The notes beneath the pieces were generated by a model that made no database searches, was not told where the DNA came from, and saw nothing but the letters and a program-made list of their open reading frames with translations. This document shows, one piece after another, positions 1 to 6,944 of a stretch of DNA of 20,886 bases. The stretch is from a virus. Location of the stretch: IMG/VR virus record IMGVR_UViG_3300018084_000020, positions 1-20,886 of that record; one strand, written 5' to 3'. Positions within the stretch are counted from its first letter, which is position 1, and each line of letters opens with the position of its first letter. The position numbers and the translations under genes are program-made.

Positions 1-998
1 CATGCTGCCTTCCTCGTGTCTCGGTGGTCCCCGTACGGGTCCCGCTTCTTGTAGACCGCTTCCTTGTACTCCTCTACATCCGCACCTGCTTCGTCCAGCA
101 TGCACATCTTGTAGAACTCGCATCGCCAGGAGCAGTCCCTCTGCGGTCGTTTGTAGATCGGGAGCGTCCCGTTGCGCATGGCCTCCATGTGGACTGCTTC
201 GTCCTGGATGCGACGCTCCATGTTGCTGCGGTTGGCCTCCGACTTCCAGTCGACCTCTCGGACGAACAGCGGAGCCGGTTGGGTCTTGGACACCGAGCCG
301 TTCTTGTTCAGCGACTCGCCACGTGCGTTGGTCGGCCGGTCGTCCGGCAACCCCTTGCGCATGAAGTTGTACTGGATGCCCGCGATGGACTCGCGTGGCC
401 CGATGAGACCCTGCTTACGGAGCACCCGCGTGGCCACATACCAGTAGGAACCGGCCTGGTCGTCGAGCGGCAGATGAGCCGTCGAGATGCCGGCAGCCGT
501 CTTGTGCTCCATCAGGAAGATCTCGCCGGTGCCCGTGTCCCTGTACACCCCGTCGAACGTTCCGACGTAGCGCACCAGAGCCTTGAGCTTCCCGCCCGGT
601 TCCGGCTTGTACCTCGGGTCGGCGATGAGGAGTCGGAACGTCTGCTCGGTCGCGATGACGTCCCAGTGCTCGTCGTCTCCGTACCGATCGACGTAGCCCT
701 CCATCATCGCGATGCCGAGCTCCTTGGCCTCGACGAACTTGGCGCCATCCTCGTCGTACTCGGTCGGGATGTAGCGTTGCTCATCGGCGCAGAAGTCCTC
801 CCAGGTGTCAGCCGGATGCGGTCCCCGTTCCGCACCCTTCTGGTACCACTCGGCGAGGGCGATGTGGATCCCTTGGCCGAACCAGAGCGGGTTCGAGTCC
901 CGCCTGGCAGCCAATCCCTCGTTGGTGGACCACTGCCACTTCTGAGGACACTCCTTGAAGGTTCCTCGCTCAGACGTCCGCAGCATCTGAATGGGCAT
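1..998 (-). CDS. Cas4/RecB-like PD-(D/E)XK nuclease, 3' end cut by window edge
   Basis: Predicted single-strand DNA exonuclease of the Cas4/RecB/AddB nuclease fold. The visible 332 codons carry the nuclease core: Asp149 in a TFDGVY strand, then Glu164 and Lys166 in MEHKTA, matching the D...(D/E)xK active site. Four cysteines sit where Cas4 and AddB proteins bind an iron-sulfur cluster: Cys17 near the start (FKECPQKW) and Cys289, Cys293 and Cys299 near the end. The start at 998 is preceded by a GGAG motif and overlaps the end of the upstream small gene. The frame is open to base 3 and the last two bases read TG, so the stop may be one base outside the window. There is no CRISPR array or other Cas gene here; in phages such nucleases usually serve recombination or DNA processing. 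The family call is firm; the cluster and substrate are inferred. Confidence 0.88.
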   Translation of the reverse strand, partial: MPIQMLRTSERGTFKECPQKWQWSTNEGLAARRDSNPLWFGQGIHIALAEWYQKGAERGPHPADTWEDFCADEQRYIPTEYDEDGAKFVEAKELGIAMMEGYVDRYGDDEHWDVIATEQTFRLLIADPRYKPEPGGKLKALVRYVGTFDGVYRDTGTGEIFLMEHKTAAGISTAHLPLDDQAGSYWYVATRVLRKQGLIGPRESIAGIQYNFMRKGLPDDRPTNARGESLNKNGSVSKTQPAPLFVREVDWKSEANRSNMERRIQDEAVHMEAMRNGTLPIYKRPQRDCSWRCEFYKMCMLDEAGADVEEYKEAVYKKRDPYGDHRDTRKAA

Positions 999-1215
999 AA
1001 AGCTCCAGCTCCTCATTGGCGTGTGCGGGCCTGACGATGTGGTGCGAGCCCACCAGGCTGCCTCGGTTGATGTCGTGCCAGCCCATGCTCGGACCGGTCG
1101 TCCATCCGCCCTTGAGTTCCTTGTCGTGAGCCTTGGCCTTCTCGGCTGTCGTGAACACGCCACGAACGCGGGTGCGGGGTCCTTCAGGGTCCTGTATCAG
1201 GAGGAAGATCTGCAT
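970..1215 (-). CDS. Small hypothetical protein, 81 aa
   Basis: Unrecognised small soluble protein starting MQIFLLIQDPEGPRTRVRG. It has a compact alpha/beta look: a first strand (QIFLLIQ), an exposed loop, a TTAEKAKAHDKEL helix and an acidic C-terminus. The start at 1215 follows a GGAGAG ribosome binding site. Its last 29 bases overlap the start of the Cas4-like nuclease, whose ribosome binding site lies inside this gene, so the two are probably translated together. It follows a strong hairpin (1236-1269) that separates it from the charged-tail protein gene upstream. No cysteines, membrane segment or signal peptide are seen. Function unknown. Confidence 0.78.
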   Translation of the reverse strand: MQIFLLIQDPEGPRTRVRGVFTTAEKAKAHDKELKGGWTTGPSMGWHDINRGSLVGSHHIVRPAHANEELELYAHSDAADV

Positions 1216-1235
1216 TGTGCTCTCCGGGGAAGTGC

Positions 1236-1269
1236 GAGGGGGACCGGCCGGCAGTGGCTGGTCCCCCTC
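1236..1269 (-). terminator. Hairpin between 1308-1874 and 970-1215
   Basis: Perfect 10-bp inverted repeat (GAGGGGGACC / GGTCCCCCTC) with a 14-nt loop, just after the stop of the charged-tail protein gene. No U-tract follows, as is common for hairpin terminators in high-GC actinobacteria. It may terminate, stabilise the upstream 3' end or only reduce read-through. Confidence 0.6.
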
Positions 1270-1307
1270 GGGATCGTGCGTGTGGTGCTGTGGTGCTCGC
1301 GGCCGAA

Positions 1308-1874
1308 TCAGCCGAGGTCGTCCTCGTCGAAGTCCTCGTCGACGGGCGCGGCCTTCGCGGCGGTCTTCTTGGCGGCAGCGGCCGGACGGCGACGGCGACG
1401 GGAGACCGGCTTCGCGGGCTCCTCGGCCTCGTCCTCGTCCTCCTCGACGGCGACCGGCTCGGCCTTGGCCTTGGCGGCGGTGGTGCTGCCCCGACGACGA
1501 CGCGACGCGGGCTTGGCCGGGGGCTCTTCCGCCTCGTCCTCGTCGGCCTCCTCGACCGGCGCGGCCTTCTTGGCAGCGGCCTTCTTGGCCTTGGCGGCGG
1601 CCTCGTCGAGCTTCTTCTGCTCGCGGGCTTCCCGCTTGGCCTCGCGCTCCTGCTCGCGGGCCTCGGCACCGTCGCGGCGCTCGGCCAGCACGGCCTGGTT
1701 CTCGTCGGACTTCTGGAACTCGATGCGGAGGACGCAGGCCATCTGGACGGTCTTGACGTCCGCCTCGTAGCCGGTCTTGTCCTCGATCCACTCCGCGAAC
1801 CGCTCGTGCAGGTCGCTGGGGTCCTTCTCGACGAGCTTGTTGTAGCGCTCGGTGTTCTCTTCGGCCTCGGCCAT
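1308..1874 (-). CDS. Paralog 1 of a charged-tail (histone-H1-like) protein family, 188 aa
   Basis: One of three paralogs in this window. Residues about 17-67 form the shared domain (DLHERFAEWIEDKTG, then DVKTVQMACVLRIEFQKSDENQ). The rest is low complexity: an E/K/R-rich helix, then alternating Ala/Lys stretches, acidic DEDEAEE patches and three SRRRR or RRRRR clusters. This resembles histone-H1-like tails or disordered DNA- or RNA-binding tails. Inference: the N-terminal domain assembles or binds a partner and the tail contacts nucleic acid. The start at 1874 is preferred because GGAG lies 8 nt upstream and the paralogs align from there; an in-frame ATG at 1910 has no better site. A TATAGT box lies just upstream (1910-1915). 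Exact function unknown. Confidence 0.85.
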   Translation of the reverse strand: MAEAEENTERYNKLVEKDPSDLHERFAEWIEDKTGYEADVKTVQMACVLRIEFQKSDENQAVLAERRDGAEAREQEREAKREAREQKKLDEAAAKAKKAAAKKAAPVEEADEDEAEEPPAKPASRRRRGSTTAAKAKAEPVAVEEDEDEAEEPAKPVSRRRRRPAAAAKKTAAKAAPVDEDFDEDDLG

Positions 1875-1909
1875 GTTATTGCTCCATATCGAATGGGTTG
1901 GCACGACCA

Positions 1910-1915
1910 ACTATA
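1910..1915 (-). promoter_or_regulatory. Possible -10 box upstream of 1308-1874
   Basis: Minus-strand TATAGT matches the -10 box of the promoter family seen further right. The matching -35 box is absent: the hexamer 17 bp upstream reads AATCCG instead of TAGCGC or TTGCCT, and the palindrome over the start is missing. It is a weak or divergent promoter, or chance. Confidence 0.35.
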
Positions 1916-1940
1916 CCTCAAATTGGCCGATGCGGATTGC

Positions 1941-2108
1941 TCAGAGGCGATCTCGTGAAATGCCCCGGTTGGAGTATCGAGCTCGGCGCGATTGTCGCCT
2001 TCGCTCTTCCTTGCATCCTTGCTGGTAACCGACGCGGTATGCTCGCCACGCCATCCCTGCCGGCACGATGGTGAGCACGAGAATGAACAGGACATCCCGA
2101 ATGTGCAC
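1941..2108 (-). CDS. Small single-span membrane protein, 55 aa, GTG start
   Basis: Short gene with a GTG start just after the helicase stop. The helicase ends at 2111 and its last codons (TTGAAGGAGTAG) supply this gene's ribosome binding site. The protein has one hydrophobic segment at residues 6-20 (VLFILVLTIVPAGMA) followed by a strongly basic tail (KEERRRQSRRAR), which predicts an N-out/C-in inner-membrane topology by the positive-inside rule. No family is recognised. Placement, spacing and the membrane pattern support it, but it is short and needs comparison with related phages. Confidence 0.65.
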   Translation of the reverse strand: MHIRDVLFILVLTIVPAGMAWRAYRVGYQQGCKEERRRQSRRARYSNRGISRDRL

Positions 2109-2110
2109 GC

Positions 2111-3997
2111 CTACTCCTTCAACATCCTGAGTGCGAACTCGACGCCCCTTCGGCCGTCAAGGATACGCTTCTGGATCTGATCCTTGGAGATGTTCATGCC
2201 GGCAATCTTCTCGTCAATGCTGCCCTTCGCATACAAGTAGTGGATGGTGACGCGGTGAATACGAGACACGCGGTGAATGCGATCCTCGACCTGCTCTTGG
2301 TCGTCCGGCACGAACGTCTCGTCCATGAAGAACAACTCGTCGCAGTGCTGGTCGAGGTCGATCGCGACGCCACCAGCGATCGTGTTCAGCAGCATGACGC
2401 GTGGCCCGCCCTCGGACTGGAACGACGCTTGCGCTGCCAGGCGTTGCTTCGGCGTGACCTCGCCCGTGATCTTGAGCACCGGCACCTTCAGCTTCTTGAA
2501 CTCCGCCTCCATGGCGTTGATCACCTTGCCGAACTGCGACGCGATCACGAACTTGGTGCCGTTGTTGTATCGGTTGGGCCCGACCAGGCCACGCTCCTCG
2601 AAGAGCTCCATCAGGAACTCCCACTTGCAGCTCTTGGCCATGACCGGACCGTCGGCACCCTGGTACGCCGTTGCGATCTGTCGGAGCCGGGTGAGCTCAG
2701 CCAGGACGCCGGTTGCCGAGACAGCGCGCTCGCCGAACATGGCCTCGCCCATCTCGGACATCTCGTCATACTGTTTCTGCTGCGCGCTCGACGGCTCGCA
2801 CCAGTGCTCCAAGTACTGCTTGGGCGGCAGGTCTTGGGCAACCTCGCCCTTAGTCCGGCGCAGCATCACGTAGTCCAGCGATCGGTACAGGGCTTCCGCA
2901 CGAGCCGGGTTCAGCCCGCCGATGCTCTGCCCGAACCTGGTCTCGTTGACCTCCAAGTACTGTTGCGCCCATGTCCACTTGGAGCTGTACTGCTTCGGAT
3001 CGAGCCAGTGCAGGACGCCCCAGAAGTTGACCGGGTTGCCCTTGATGGGCGTTCCGCTCAGGGCCACCTTCAGCCCGTCCTCGGCCAGTTGCAGCCGGCA
3101 GAGACCTTCCGCAACCTGCGTCTTCGAGTGAGCGCCACGGATGCCGTTCAGGAACCGGTGCGACTCATCGACGACGATCGTCGTCCACTCGGACTCGAAG
3201 AACTCCGGGAACTGGATCACGTACGGACGGGGCGCGGTCTTGTGCCCGTCCTCCCTGTGCTGGATGTCCTCGTCGGGGGTTGTGAAGTCCTCGACGAACA
3301 TCTTGCACTTCTGGCACCAGCGACCCATCTTGATCCGGGTCGTCTCCGGGTTGATCACGACGAACCGGGGCTCGTCAGCCGGAGCCTCCAGGGCCAGCTC
3401 CATCGCCTTGTGCTTCTGCTTGGCAGAGCCGGTCACCGGGAACACATTGAAGTCGGTCCACTTGCGCAGCTCCTTCTCCCACGTGATCCTGATGGCCGTG
3501 GCCGGGCAGGCGATCAGGTGAAGCCCGACCTCAAGCCCGCGCTCGACGATGCCTCCGAGCGTCTGAATCGACTTACCCAGACCGGGCTGGTCCGCCAGCA
3601 GGACCCCGCCGTTCGGCTGGTTGGCGAGGAAGGACGCTCCGACCCGTTGATAGGTCCTCGTGTCCATCGCGCCTGCCAGCCGGGGCAGGATCTCGTGCAG
3701 GCGGTCCAGCTCGGTGTCGGACAGCTTACCCAGGTCCCGCATCGCCTGCTCCTCAGCGATGGCCTGCCGAGCCCACGACGACAACCGCTTGCCGACGATG
3801 AGCATGTCGGCGAACACGTGGCGCAGGAGGCGGCAGGTCTGAAGCGAGACCGGATAGCTCCAGCATCGCTTGACCTTGGACCAGTTGTGACCCGGCACCT
3901 CCTGGCACATCTCGCTCACGCCAGGGAAGAACGGGCTTCGCAGGACGATCCGGTCCCCCTTGTCGTCGAGTTCGATATGCACCTTGGGTGTCGGCAT
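2111..3997 (-). CDS. SNF2-family DEAD/DEAH-box helicase, 628 aa
   Basis: Superfamily 2 ATPase of the Swi2/Snf2 type that translocates on double-stranded DNA. Motif I is DQPGLGKS (136-143), motif II DESH (277-280), motif III LSGTP (313-317), and the second RecA domain ends with QVEDRIHRVSR (569-579), the motif VI arginine region. The N-terminal segment with KRCWSYPVS (about 44-51) recalls the region before the helicase core in SMARCAL1-like annealing helicases. Between motifs Ia and II is an insert with Cys228, Cys231, His247 and His252, a possible zinc site. The start at 3997 is chosen because TGATG overlaps the deaminase stop and GGAG precedes it; the longer frame reading to 4165 only runs through the deaminase gene. 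Likely role: replication fork remodelling or recombination. Confidence 0.92.
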   Translation of the reverse strand: MPTPKVHIELDDKGDRIVLRSPFFPGVSEMCQEVPGHNWSKVKRCWSYPVSLQTCRLLRHVFADMLIVGKRLSSWARQAIAEEQAMRDLGKLSDTELDRLHEILPRLAGAMDTRTYQRVGASFLANQPNGGVLLADQPGLGKSIQTLGGIVERGLEVGLHLIACPATAIRITWEKELRKWTDFNVFPVTGSAKQKHKAMELALEAPADEPRFVVINPETTRIKMGRWCQKCKMFVEDFTTPDEDIQHREDGHKTAPRPYVIQFPEFFESEWTTIVVDESHRFLNGIRGAHSKTQVAEGLCRLQLAEDGLKVALSGTPIKGNPVNFWGVLHWLDPKQYSSKWTWAQQYLEVNETRFGQSIGGLNPARAEALYRSLDYVMLRRTKGEVAQDLPPKQYLEHWCEPSSAQQKQYDEMSEMGEAMFGERAVSATGVLAELTRLRQIATAYQGADGPVMAKSCKWEFLMELFEERGLVGPNRYNNGTKFVIASQFGKVINAMEAEFKKLKVPVLKITGEVTPKQRLAAQASFQSEGGPRVMLLNTIAGGVAIDLDQHCDELFFMDETFVPDDQEQVEDRIHRVSRIHRVTIHYLYAKGSIDEKIAGMNISKDQIQKRILDGRRGVEFALRMLKE

Positions 3998-4413
3998 CAG
4001 CTGCTCCAGATCACTTGATCTCGCATGAAGCCGAGACTGACGAGCTCGTCCCAGCAGTTCTCGCAGGGTTCCCGTGTCGTGTACAGCACGACATCGGGCG
4101 TGACCTGCTTGTGATAGCGGAGGTACTTGACCACCGCGTTGATCTCCGCGTGCACAGCCTCGCACAGGCCAGCACCTTCGAACCTCGCGCCGTGCGGCAA
4201 CTGGTCAGCGCTCAGCAGCCCGCGAGGGCAGCCTCCGATGTCGCAGTTGGGCCGACCGGACTTGGGTCCGTTGTATCCGACGAACGTCCAGTAGTCGTTG
4301 ACCACCAGGACCGCGCCGACCTGATCCCTCAGGCATGAGCTCCGCATGGCTACTGACTGCGCCACGCCTAGCCAGACTGCTCTCCATTCGGCTCTTTTAC
4401 GAGCTGGGGCCAT
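3997..4413 (-). CDS. Deoxycytidylate deaminase-like zinc enzyme, 138 aa
   Basis: Member of the cytidine/deoxycytidylate deaminase superfamily, ComEB/dCMP deaminase type, which converts dCMP to dUMP for dTTP supply. The zinc and catalytic signature is present: His88-Ala-Glu90 (HAEIN) and PCENC with Cys117 and Cys120. Cys57 and Cys62 (CDIGGC) lie in the insert that often holds a second zinc in dCMP deaminases. Length is normal for phage members. It overlaps the upstream membrane protein gene by 17 bp and the helicase start by one base (TGATG), so it sits inside a translationally coupled operon. Its own ribosome binding site is weak, which fits coupling. Substrate (dCMP rather than free cytidine) is inferred from the fold type. 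Confidence 0.88.
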   Translation of the reverse strand: MAPARKRAEWRAVWLGVAQSVAMRSSCLRDQVGAVLVVNDYWTFVGYNGPKSGRPNCDIGGCPRGLLSADQLPHGARFEGAGLCEAVHAEINAVVKYLRYHKQVTPDVVLYTTREPCENCWDELVSLGFMRDQVIWSS

Positions 4414-4603
4414 ACGTGATCACCATCCAGAAGTAGTACATGGTCGCGAAGAACGCTACCGTGCCCGGGATGGCGAAGGACTGATCCTCGTCCTCGTGAA
4501 GGAAGAACCGACGCTGGACCCAGAGGGCGACGGAACCCGTGCTGATGGCGGTGACCATCAGACCGAGCAGGGTGAGGATTCCGATGAGTCCGATGGAGCT
4601 CAT
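4397..4603 (-). CDS. Two-span membrane protein, 68 aa
   Basis: Small integral membrane protein. Hydrophobic segments at residues 4-29 (IGLIGILTLLGLMVTAIS...) and about 44-64 (IPGTVAFFATMYYFWMVI) flank a short charged loop (RRFFLHEDEDQ). The start at 4603 is the first ATG of the hydrophobic frame; the ribosome binding site is weak. It is followed with a 17-bp overlap by the deaminase gene. The longer reading of this frame back to 4846 overlaps the preceding gene out of frame and is rejected. Function unknown; no holin hallmark beyond size and topology. Confidence 0.72.
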   Translation of the reverse strand: MSSIGLIGILTLLGLMVTAISTGSVALWVQRRFFLHEDEDQSFAIPGTVAFFATMYYFWMVITYGPSS

Positions 4604-4629
4604 GATGTCAGGTGCTCGCTCTCTTGTTG

Positions 4630-4851
4630 CTAGTTGCCGGGCTTGTGTGTGCTGGTCGAGGACGGACCGGGCTTCGGCGTGTCGTCCGTCTTCTTGTTGT
4701 CGTCGCTTCCGCAGCTCTGCAGAACGAGCGTGAGGACCGCTCCACAGATGATGCCAGCGCCGAACGCCTTGGGCTTGCCGGCACGCAGCTCGTCCACGCC
4801 CTTCTGGGACATGGCGAACGAGGTGCCTTCGGGGATGTGGTCCCACTTCAT
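4630..4851 (-). CDS. Small membrane-anchored or lipoprotein-like protein, 73 aa
   Basis: Hydrophilic N-terminus, one hydrophobic segment at residues 29-46 (AFGAGIICGAVLTLVLQ), then Cys47 followed by a low-complexity polar tail (GSDDNKKTDDTPKPGPSSTSTHKPGN). The hydrophobic stretch ending LQSC looks like a lipobox but is imperfect at -3/-1, and the 28 residues before it are long for a signal peptide. A later start at residue 14 would give a more typical signal peptide but lacks a ribosome binding site. The start at 4851 has GGAGG 7 nt upstream. Surface or membrane anchoring is likely; function unknown. Confidence 0.72.
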   Translation of the reverse strand: MKWDHIPEGTSFAMSQKGVDELRAGKPKAFGAGIICGAVLTLVLQSCGSDDNKKTDDTPKPGPSSTSTHKPGN

Positions 4852-4880
4852 GTTTCGGCCTCCGAGCCGATCAACCGGCC

Positions 4881-4936
4881 GGGAGCGCCCCGAGAACCGA
4901 TCCTACGTGATCGTAGGCGGCCTGCGAGGCGCTCCC
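4881..4936 (-). other. Two-level hairpin in the gap 4852-4989
   Basis: The 138-bp gap between genes holds a nested inverted repeat: outer arms GGGAGCGCC / GGCGCTCCC (4881-4889, 4928-4936) and, inside, CCTACG-TGAT-CGTAGG on the plus strand (4902-4917). In the minus-strand transcript it would form a branched hairpin upstream of the 73-aa membrane protein gene. It could terminate, attenuate or stabilise RNA. No hammerhead core bases are present. Confidence 0.5.
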
Positions 4937-4989
4937 GAGTACCTTTGCCCGACGCGGTCGCGACGAGCCCTTACGCGGCCGTCTACGGC

Positions 4990-5562
4990 CTACGCGGTGA
5001 GCTTGGCGTAGCAGATGTCTCCAATGCCCCGCTCACGCGTGTGCTGCTGGGTGAGAGGCGACCCGCACCGTCCACACGTGCCGACCGTCAGGCCGAACAG
5101 CGCGAAGGCGGCGACCGGGTCGTCTCCGATCCGCTTGAGGATCTTCTCCGACCTGTAGATGCGCGTCTGCCGGAACTCTCCCGGCGCACCCGTGAGCTCC
5201 CACAGCACGCGGCGGTGCACGCCGGAGACGTGGTAGAACCGGATGTCGTCGTCACCCTCGTTGCGCAGCGCGTACTTGCCGTTGGGGATCCGCTCGAACA
5301 GCTCGTCCTTGGACATGCCGGCATTCGGCTGCTTGAGCATCTTCGTCAGGAAGGTGCCCATCTGGTTGCGGCTCATCCCGGCGATCGCGAGGTGGTACTC
5401 CTCCTCGCTGAGCGCCGCGTGCTCCTCCAGCCGAACCTTCTCGCGGCCGAGGGCCTGCGCGAGCGACATCTGCTTCTCGCTCGGCTGGCCCTCGACGTTG
5501 GCGAAGCAGCCCCGGACCAGCGCCACGCTCGGGTGCTCGCCCTTGCAGTTACCGCACCTCAT
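4990..5562 (-). CDS. DUF6011-like zinc-binding protein, 190 aa
   Basis: Phage protein with a zinc motif at each end. N-terminal Cys3, Cys6 and Cys19 lie in CGNCKGEHPSVALVRGC. The C-terminus carries CGRCGSPLT (Cys163, Cys166) followed by RERGIGDIC (Cys184), the pattern of the small DUF6011 zinc domain that is common in actinobacterial phages. The middle (residues about 30-100) is helical and the 105-145 region (FYHVSGVHRRVLWELTGAPG...QTRIYRSE) looks like a beta-rich substrate or nucleic-acid contact. The start overlaps the preceding gene stop by ATGA, with GGAG upstream. Function of the family is unknown to me; nucleic-acid binding is inferred. Confidence 0.8.
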   Translation of the reverse strand: MRCGNCKGEHPSVALVRGCFANVEGQPSEKQMSLAQALGREKVRLEEHAALSEEEYHLAIAGMSRNQMGTFLTKMLKQPNAGMSKDELFERIPNGKYALRNEGDDDIRFYHVSGVHRRVLWELTGAPGEFRQTRIYRSEKILKRIGDDPVAAFALFGLTVGTCGRCGSPLTQQHTRERGIGDICYAKLTA

Positions 5563-6515
5563 GAGATCTCCTTGCGGCGTCCGCCCATGCGGTCCTGACC
5601 GATGTCCGCCGTGCGACCGTCGTTGACGCCACGCTCGTACGCCTCACCGACGATCTTCTGCCGGTAGCCCTTGCCGTCCTTGTGGCCGAGCATCTTCTTG
5701 AGCTCGTCCATCATCCGCTTCGTGGCGGCGTTGCGGTCGAACAGGACGAGCTCCGCACCCGAGGTGGACTTGATCTGGTCCTCGCGGTACTTGCGCAGAC
5801 GGGCGAACCTGTCGCGCACCTCGTTGAGGAAGCCCTGTGCGTAGGACCGCTGGAAGGTGACCGGCGACGACACCGCGCGGTACTCCTCGCCCGTGTCCTT
5901 GCACCAGCGCTTGCACGCCCGGATGAGGCGGCCACCGTCCTTGCGCTTCTCGTCCCAGGGAACCTCTTCCCAGTTGGAGTCGAGGACCGTGCCGAGCTCC
6001 TTGGCCTCGTGCCAGGCCTGGTTCATCAGGAAGCCGATGCGCTGCCACTTGATCCCGGCCTCGTGCAGGATGTACACGTTCTCGTCGAACGAGAACTCCT
6101 TGTTCGGCTTGGGGTCCAGCTTGGTCAGCGCCTGCATGCGGAGCGACGTGTACACCATCTCGACCAGATCCAGGTTCGACGGGAAGCCGACCAGGTAACC
6201 CGAGCCCGACGTCCAGCCGAAGAAGTCGCAGTCGTAGTGCTTGGCGACTCCGATGATCAGGTTGTACCACTGGTTGCCGAGCTTGTCTCCTGTCGGCATG
6301 AACGTGATGACGCGCTGCTCCGGCTCCTCCGCCTTGCCCCCGGCGAGCCGCTTGGCCTCCGAGAGCATCGCCGCGTCGATGGTGTACTTCTGCATCAGCT
6401 GCTCAGCCTTGTCGAGGTATGCCTGCGCACCCTCGGGGTTGGTGTCGGTGAGCGACTGGTACGTGTCGAGCAGGCCCTGGATCTTCGCCAGGATCGGGTT
6501 CTGCGTTTCGGACAT
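5559..6515 (-). CDS. DUF2786-domain protein, 318 aa
   Basis: The N-terminus (residues about 6-47: ILAKIQGLLDTYQSLTDTNP, then AEQLMQKYTID) matches the DUF2786 pattern, a short helical domain common in actinophage proteins. A larger mixed alpha/beta region follows, with an aromatic YLVGFPSNLDLVEMVYTSLRMQAL stretch, and the C-terminus ends in a basic helix (YERGVNDGRTADIGQDRMGG). The start at 6515 has GAGGAG 9 nt upstream, immediately after the ribozyme at 6531-6595. It overlaps the DUF6011-like gene by ATGA. The biochemical role of DUF2786 proteins is not established; association with DNA metabolism genes is the only clue. Confidence 0.82.
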   Translation of the reverse strand: MSETQNPILAKIQGLLDTYQSLTDTNPEGAQAYLDKAEQLMQKYTIDAAMLSEAKRLAGGKAEEPEQRVITFMPTGDKLGNQWYNLIIGVAKHYDCDFFGWTSGSGYLVGFPSNLDLVEMVYTSLRMQALTKLDPKPNKEFSFDENVYILHEAGIKWQRIGFLMNQAWHEAKELGTVLDSNWEEVPWDEKRKDGGRLIRACKRWCKDTGEEYRAVSSPVTFQRSYAQGFLNEVRDRFARLRKYREDQIKSTSGAELVLFDRNAATKRMMDELKKMLGHKDGKGYRQKIVGEAYERGVNDGRTADIGQDRMGGRRKEIS

Positions 6516-6530
6516 GTTGCGAATCTCCTC

Positions 6531-6595
6531 AGACTCGTCAGCACCGGTACCGTACCGGCGGACCAGCAGCGTCTCCCGACGGGCCGGTTTCGTCT
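6531..6595 (-). ncRNA. Type II hammerhead ribozyme 1 (before the DUF2786 gene)
   Basis: Reads 5' to 3' on the minus strand: AGAC, GAAA, stem III (ACCGGC / GCUGGU around an inner CGUC-GGGA-GACG hairpin), C17 at 6561, stem I (CGCCGG / CCGGUG, 7-nt loop), core CUGACGA, GUCU. Stem II is AGAC/GUCU, a compensated change from the GGAC/GUCC of four other copies. Predicted cleavage is between 6561 and 6560, leaving an mRNA that starts with stem I about 45 nt upstream of the DUF2786 start. The ribosome binding site (6525-6530) abuts stem II. The upstream gene stops only 10 nt before. Confidence 0.88.
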
Positions 6596-6605
6596 TGGTT
6601 GAGGA

Positions 6606-6761
6606 TCAGAAGGCCAGGTTCGCCAGGAACCAGATGAGGCCCATGAAGGCGCAGCCCAGCAGGAAGCATCCGAGCAGCACCAGGCCGAAGATGAAGAAGA
6701 AGCCCTTGCCGTCGGCGTCCATGTCGTGCTTGCGCCACCAGTTCTGCATGAAGGAAGCCAT
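6606..6761 (-). CDS. Small membrane protein, 51 aa
   Basis: Short basic, aromatic N-terminus (SFMQNWWRKHD), then a long hydrophobic stretch at residues 21-50 (FFFIFGLVLLGCFLLGCAFMGLIWFLANLAF) that ends the protein, enough for one long or one hairpin membrane span. The start overlaps the stop of the 30-codon gene upstream as TGATG, which favours 6761 over longer in-frame starts. The stop is 10 nt before ribozyme 1. Function unknown. Confidence 0.72.
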   Translation of the reverse strand: MASFMQNWWRKHDMDADGKGFFFIFGLVLLGCFLLGCAFMGLIWFLANLAF

Positions 6762-6853
6762 CAGCCCAGAGCCTCCCACAGCGTCTTCACAGCCGGGTTC
6801 TGCACCGGCATCTGCGGCGGCTGCTCCGACACCCAAACGTCTTCGTCGTCCAT
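6761..6853 (-). CDS. Tiny acidic protein, 30 aa
   Basis: Begins MDDEDVWVSEQPPQMPVQNP and ends KTLWEALG. It has an AAGGAA ribosome binding site at good distance and its stop overlaps the next start as TGATG, so it sits neatly in a coupled chain with the genes on either side. No domain is recognised. Real on the basis of spacing and fit between two membrane protein genes; function unknown. Confidence 0.6.
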   Translation of the reverse strand: MDDEDVWVSEQPPQMPVQNPAVKTLWEALG

Positions 6854-6863
6854 GTTTCGTTCC

Positions 6864-6944
6864 TTACTTGAGCCATGACCAGAGGATGTACCCGGCGACC
6901 AGGACGAGGCCGGTGAGGACCTCGTCCCGATTCCACTTACCCAT
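6864..6944 (-). CDS. Tiny single-span membrane protein, 26 aa
   Basis: Sequence MGKWNRDEVLTGLVLVAGYI followed by LWSWLK: a charged start, a hydrophobic span at residues 10-24 and a terminal lysine. Its ATG overlaps the stop of the preceding 156-aa gene as TGATG, so translation is probably by re-initiation. Too short for homology calls; the membrane pattern and the coupling are the evidence. Confidence 0.58.
   Translation of the reverse strand: MGKWNRDEVLTGLVLVAGYILWSWLK

Noticed and set aside
1-998. Cas4-like gene as evidence of a CRISPR system
   Set aside because: No direct-repeat array and no other Cas gene in the window; phage Cas4-like nucleases are common alone.
970-1791. 273-codon minus-strand frame spanning two gene positions
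   Set aside because: It reads the paralog 1 gene in a second frame and through a hairpin; only its last 81 codons (970-1215) have a start signal.
2240-4018. 592-codon plus-strand open frame
   Set aside because: Shadow of the helicase in GC-rich DNA; composition is Leu/Arg/Val-rich with no motif.
3998-4165. Longer N-terminus for the helicase reading back to 4165
   Set aside because: It lies wholly inside the deaminase gene in another frame; the TGATG junction at 3997 with GGAG is the better start.
4604-4846. Extension of the 68-aa membrane protein back to 4846
   Set aside because: It overlaps the 73-aa membrane protein gene out of frame and lacks a hydrophobic or domain pattern.
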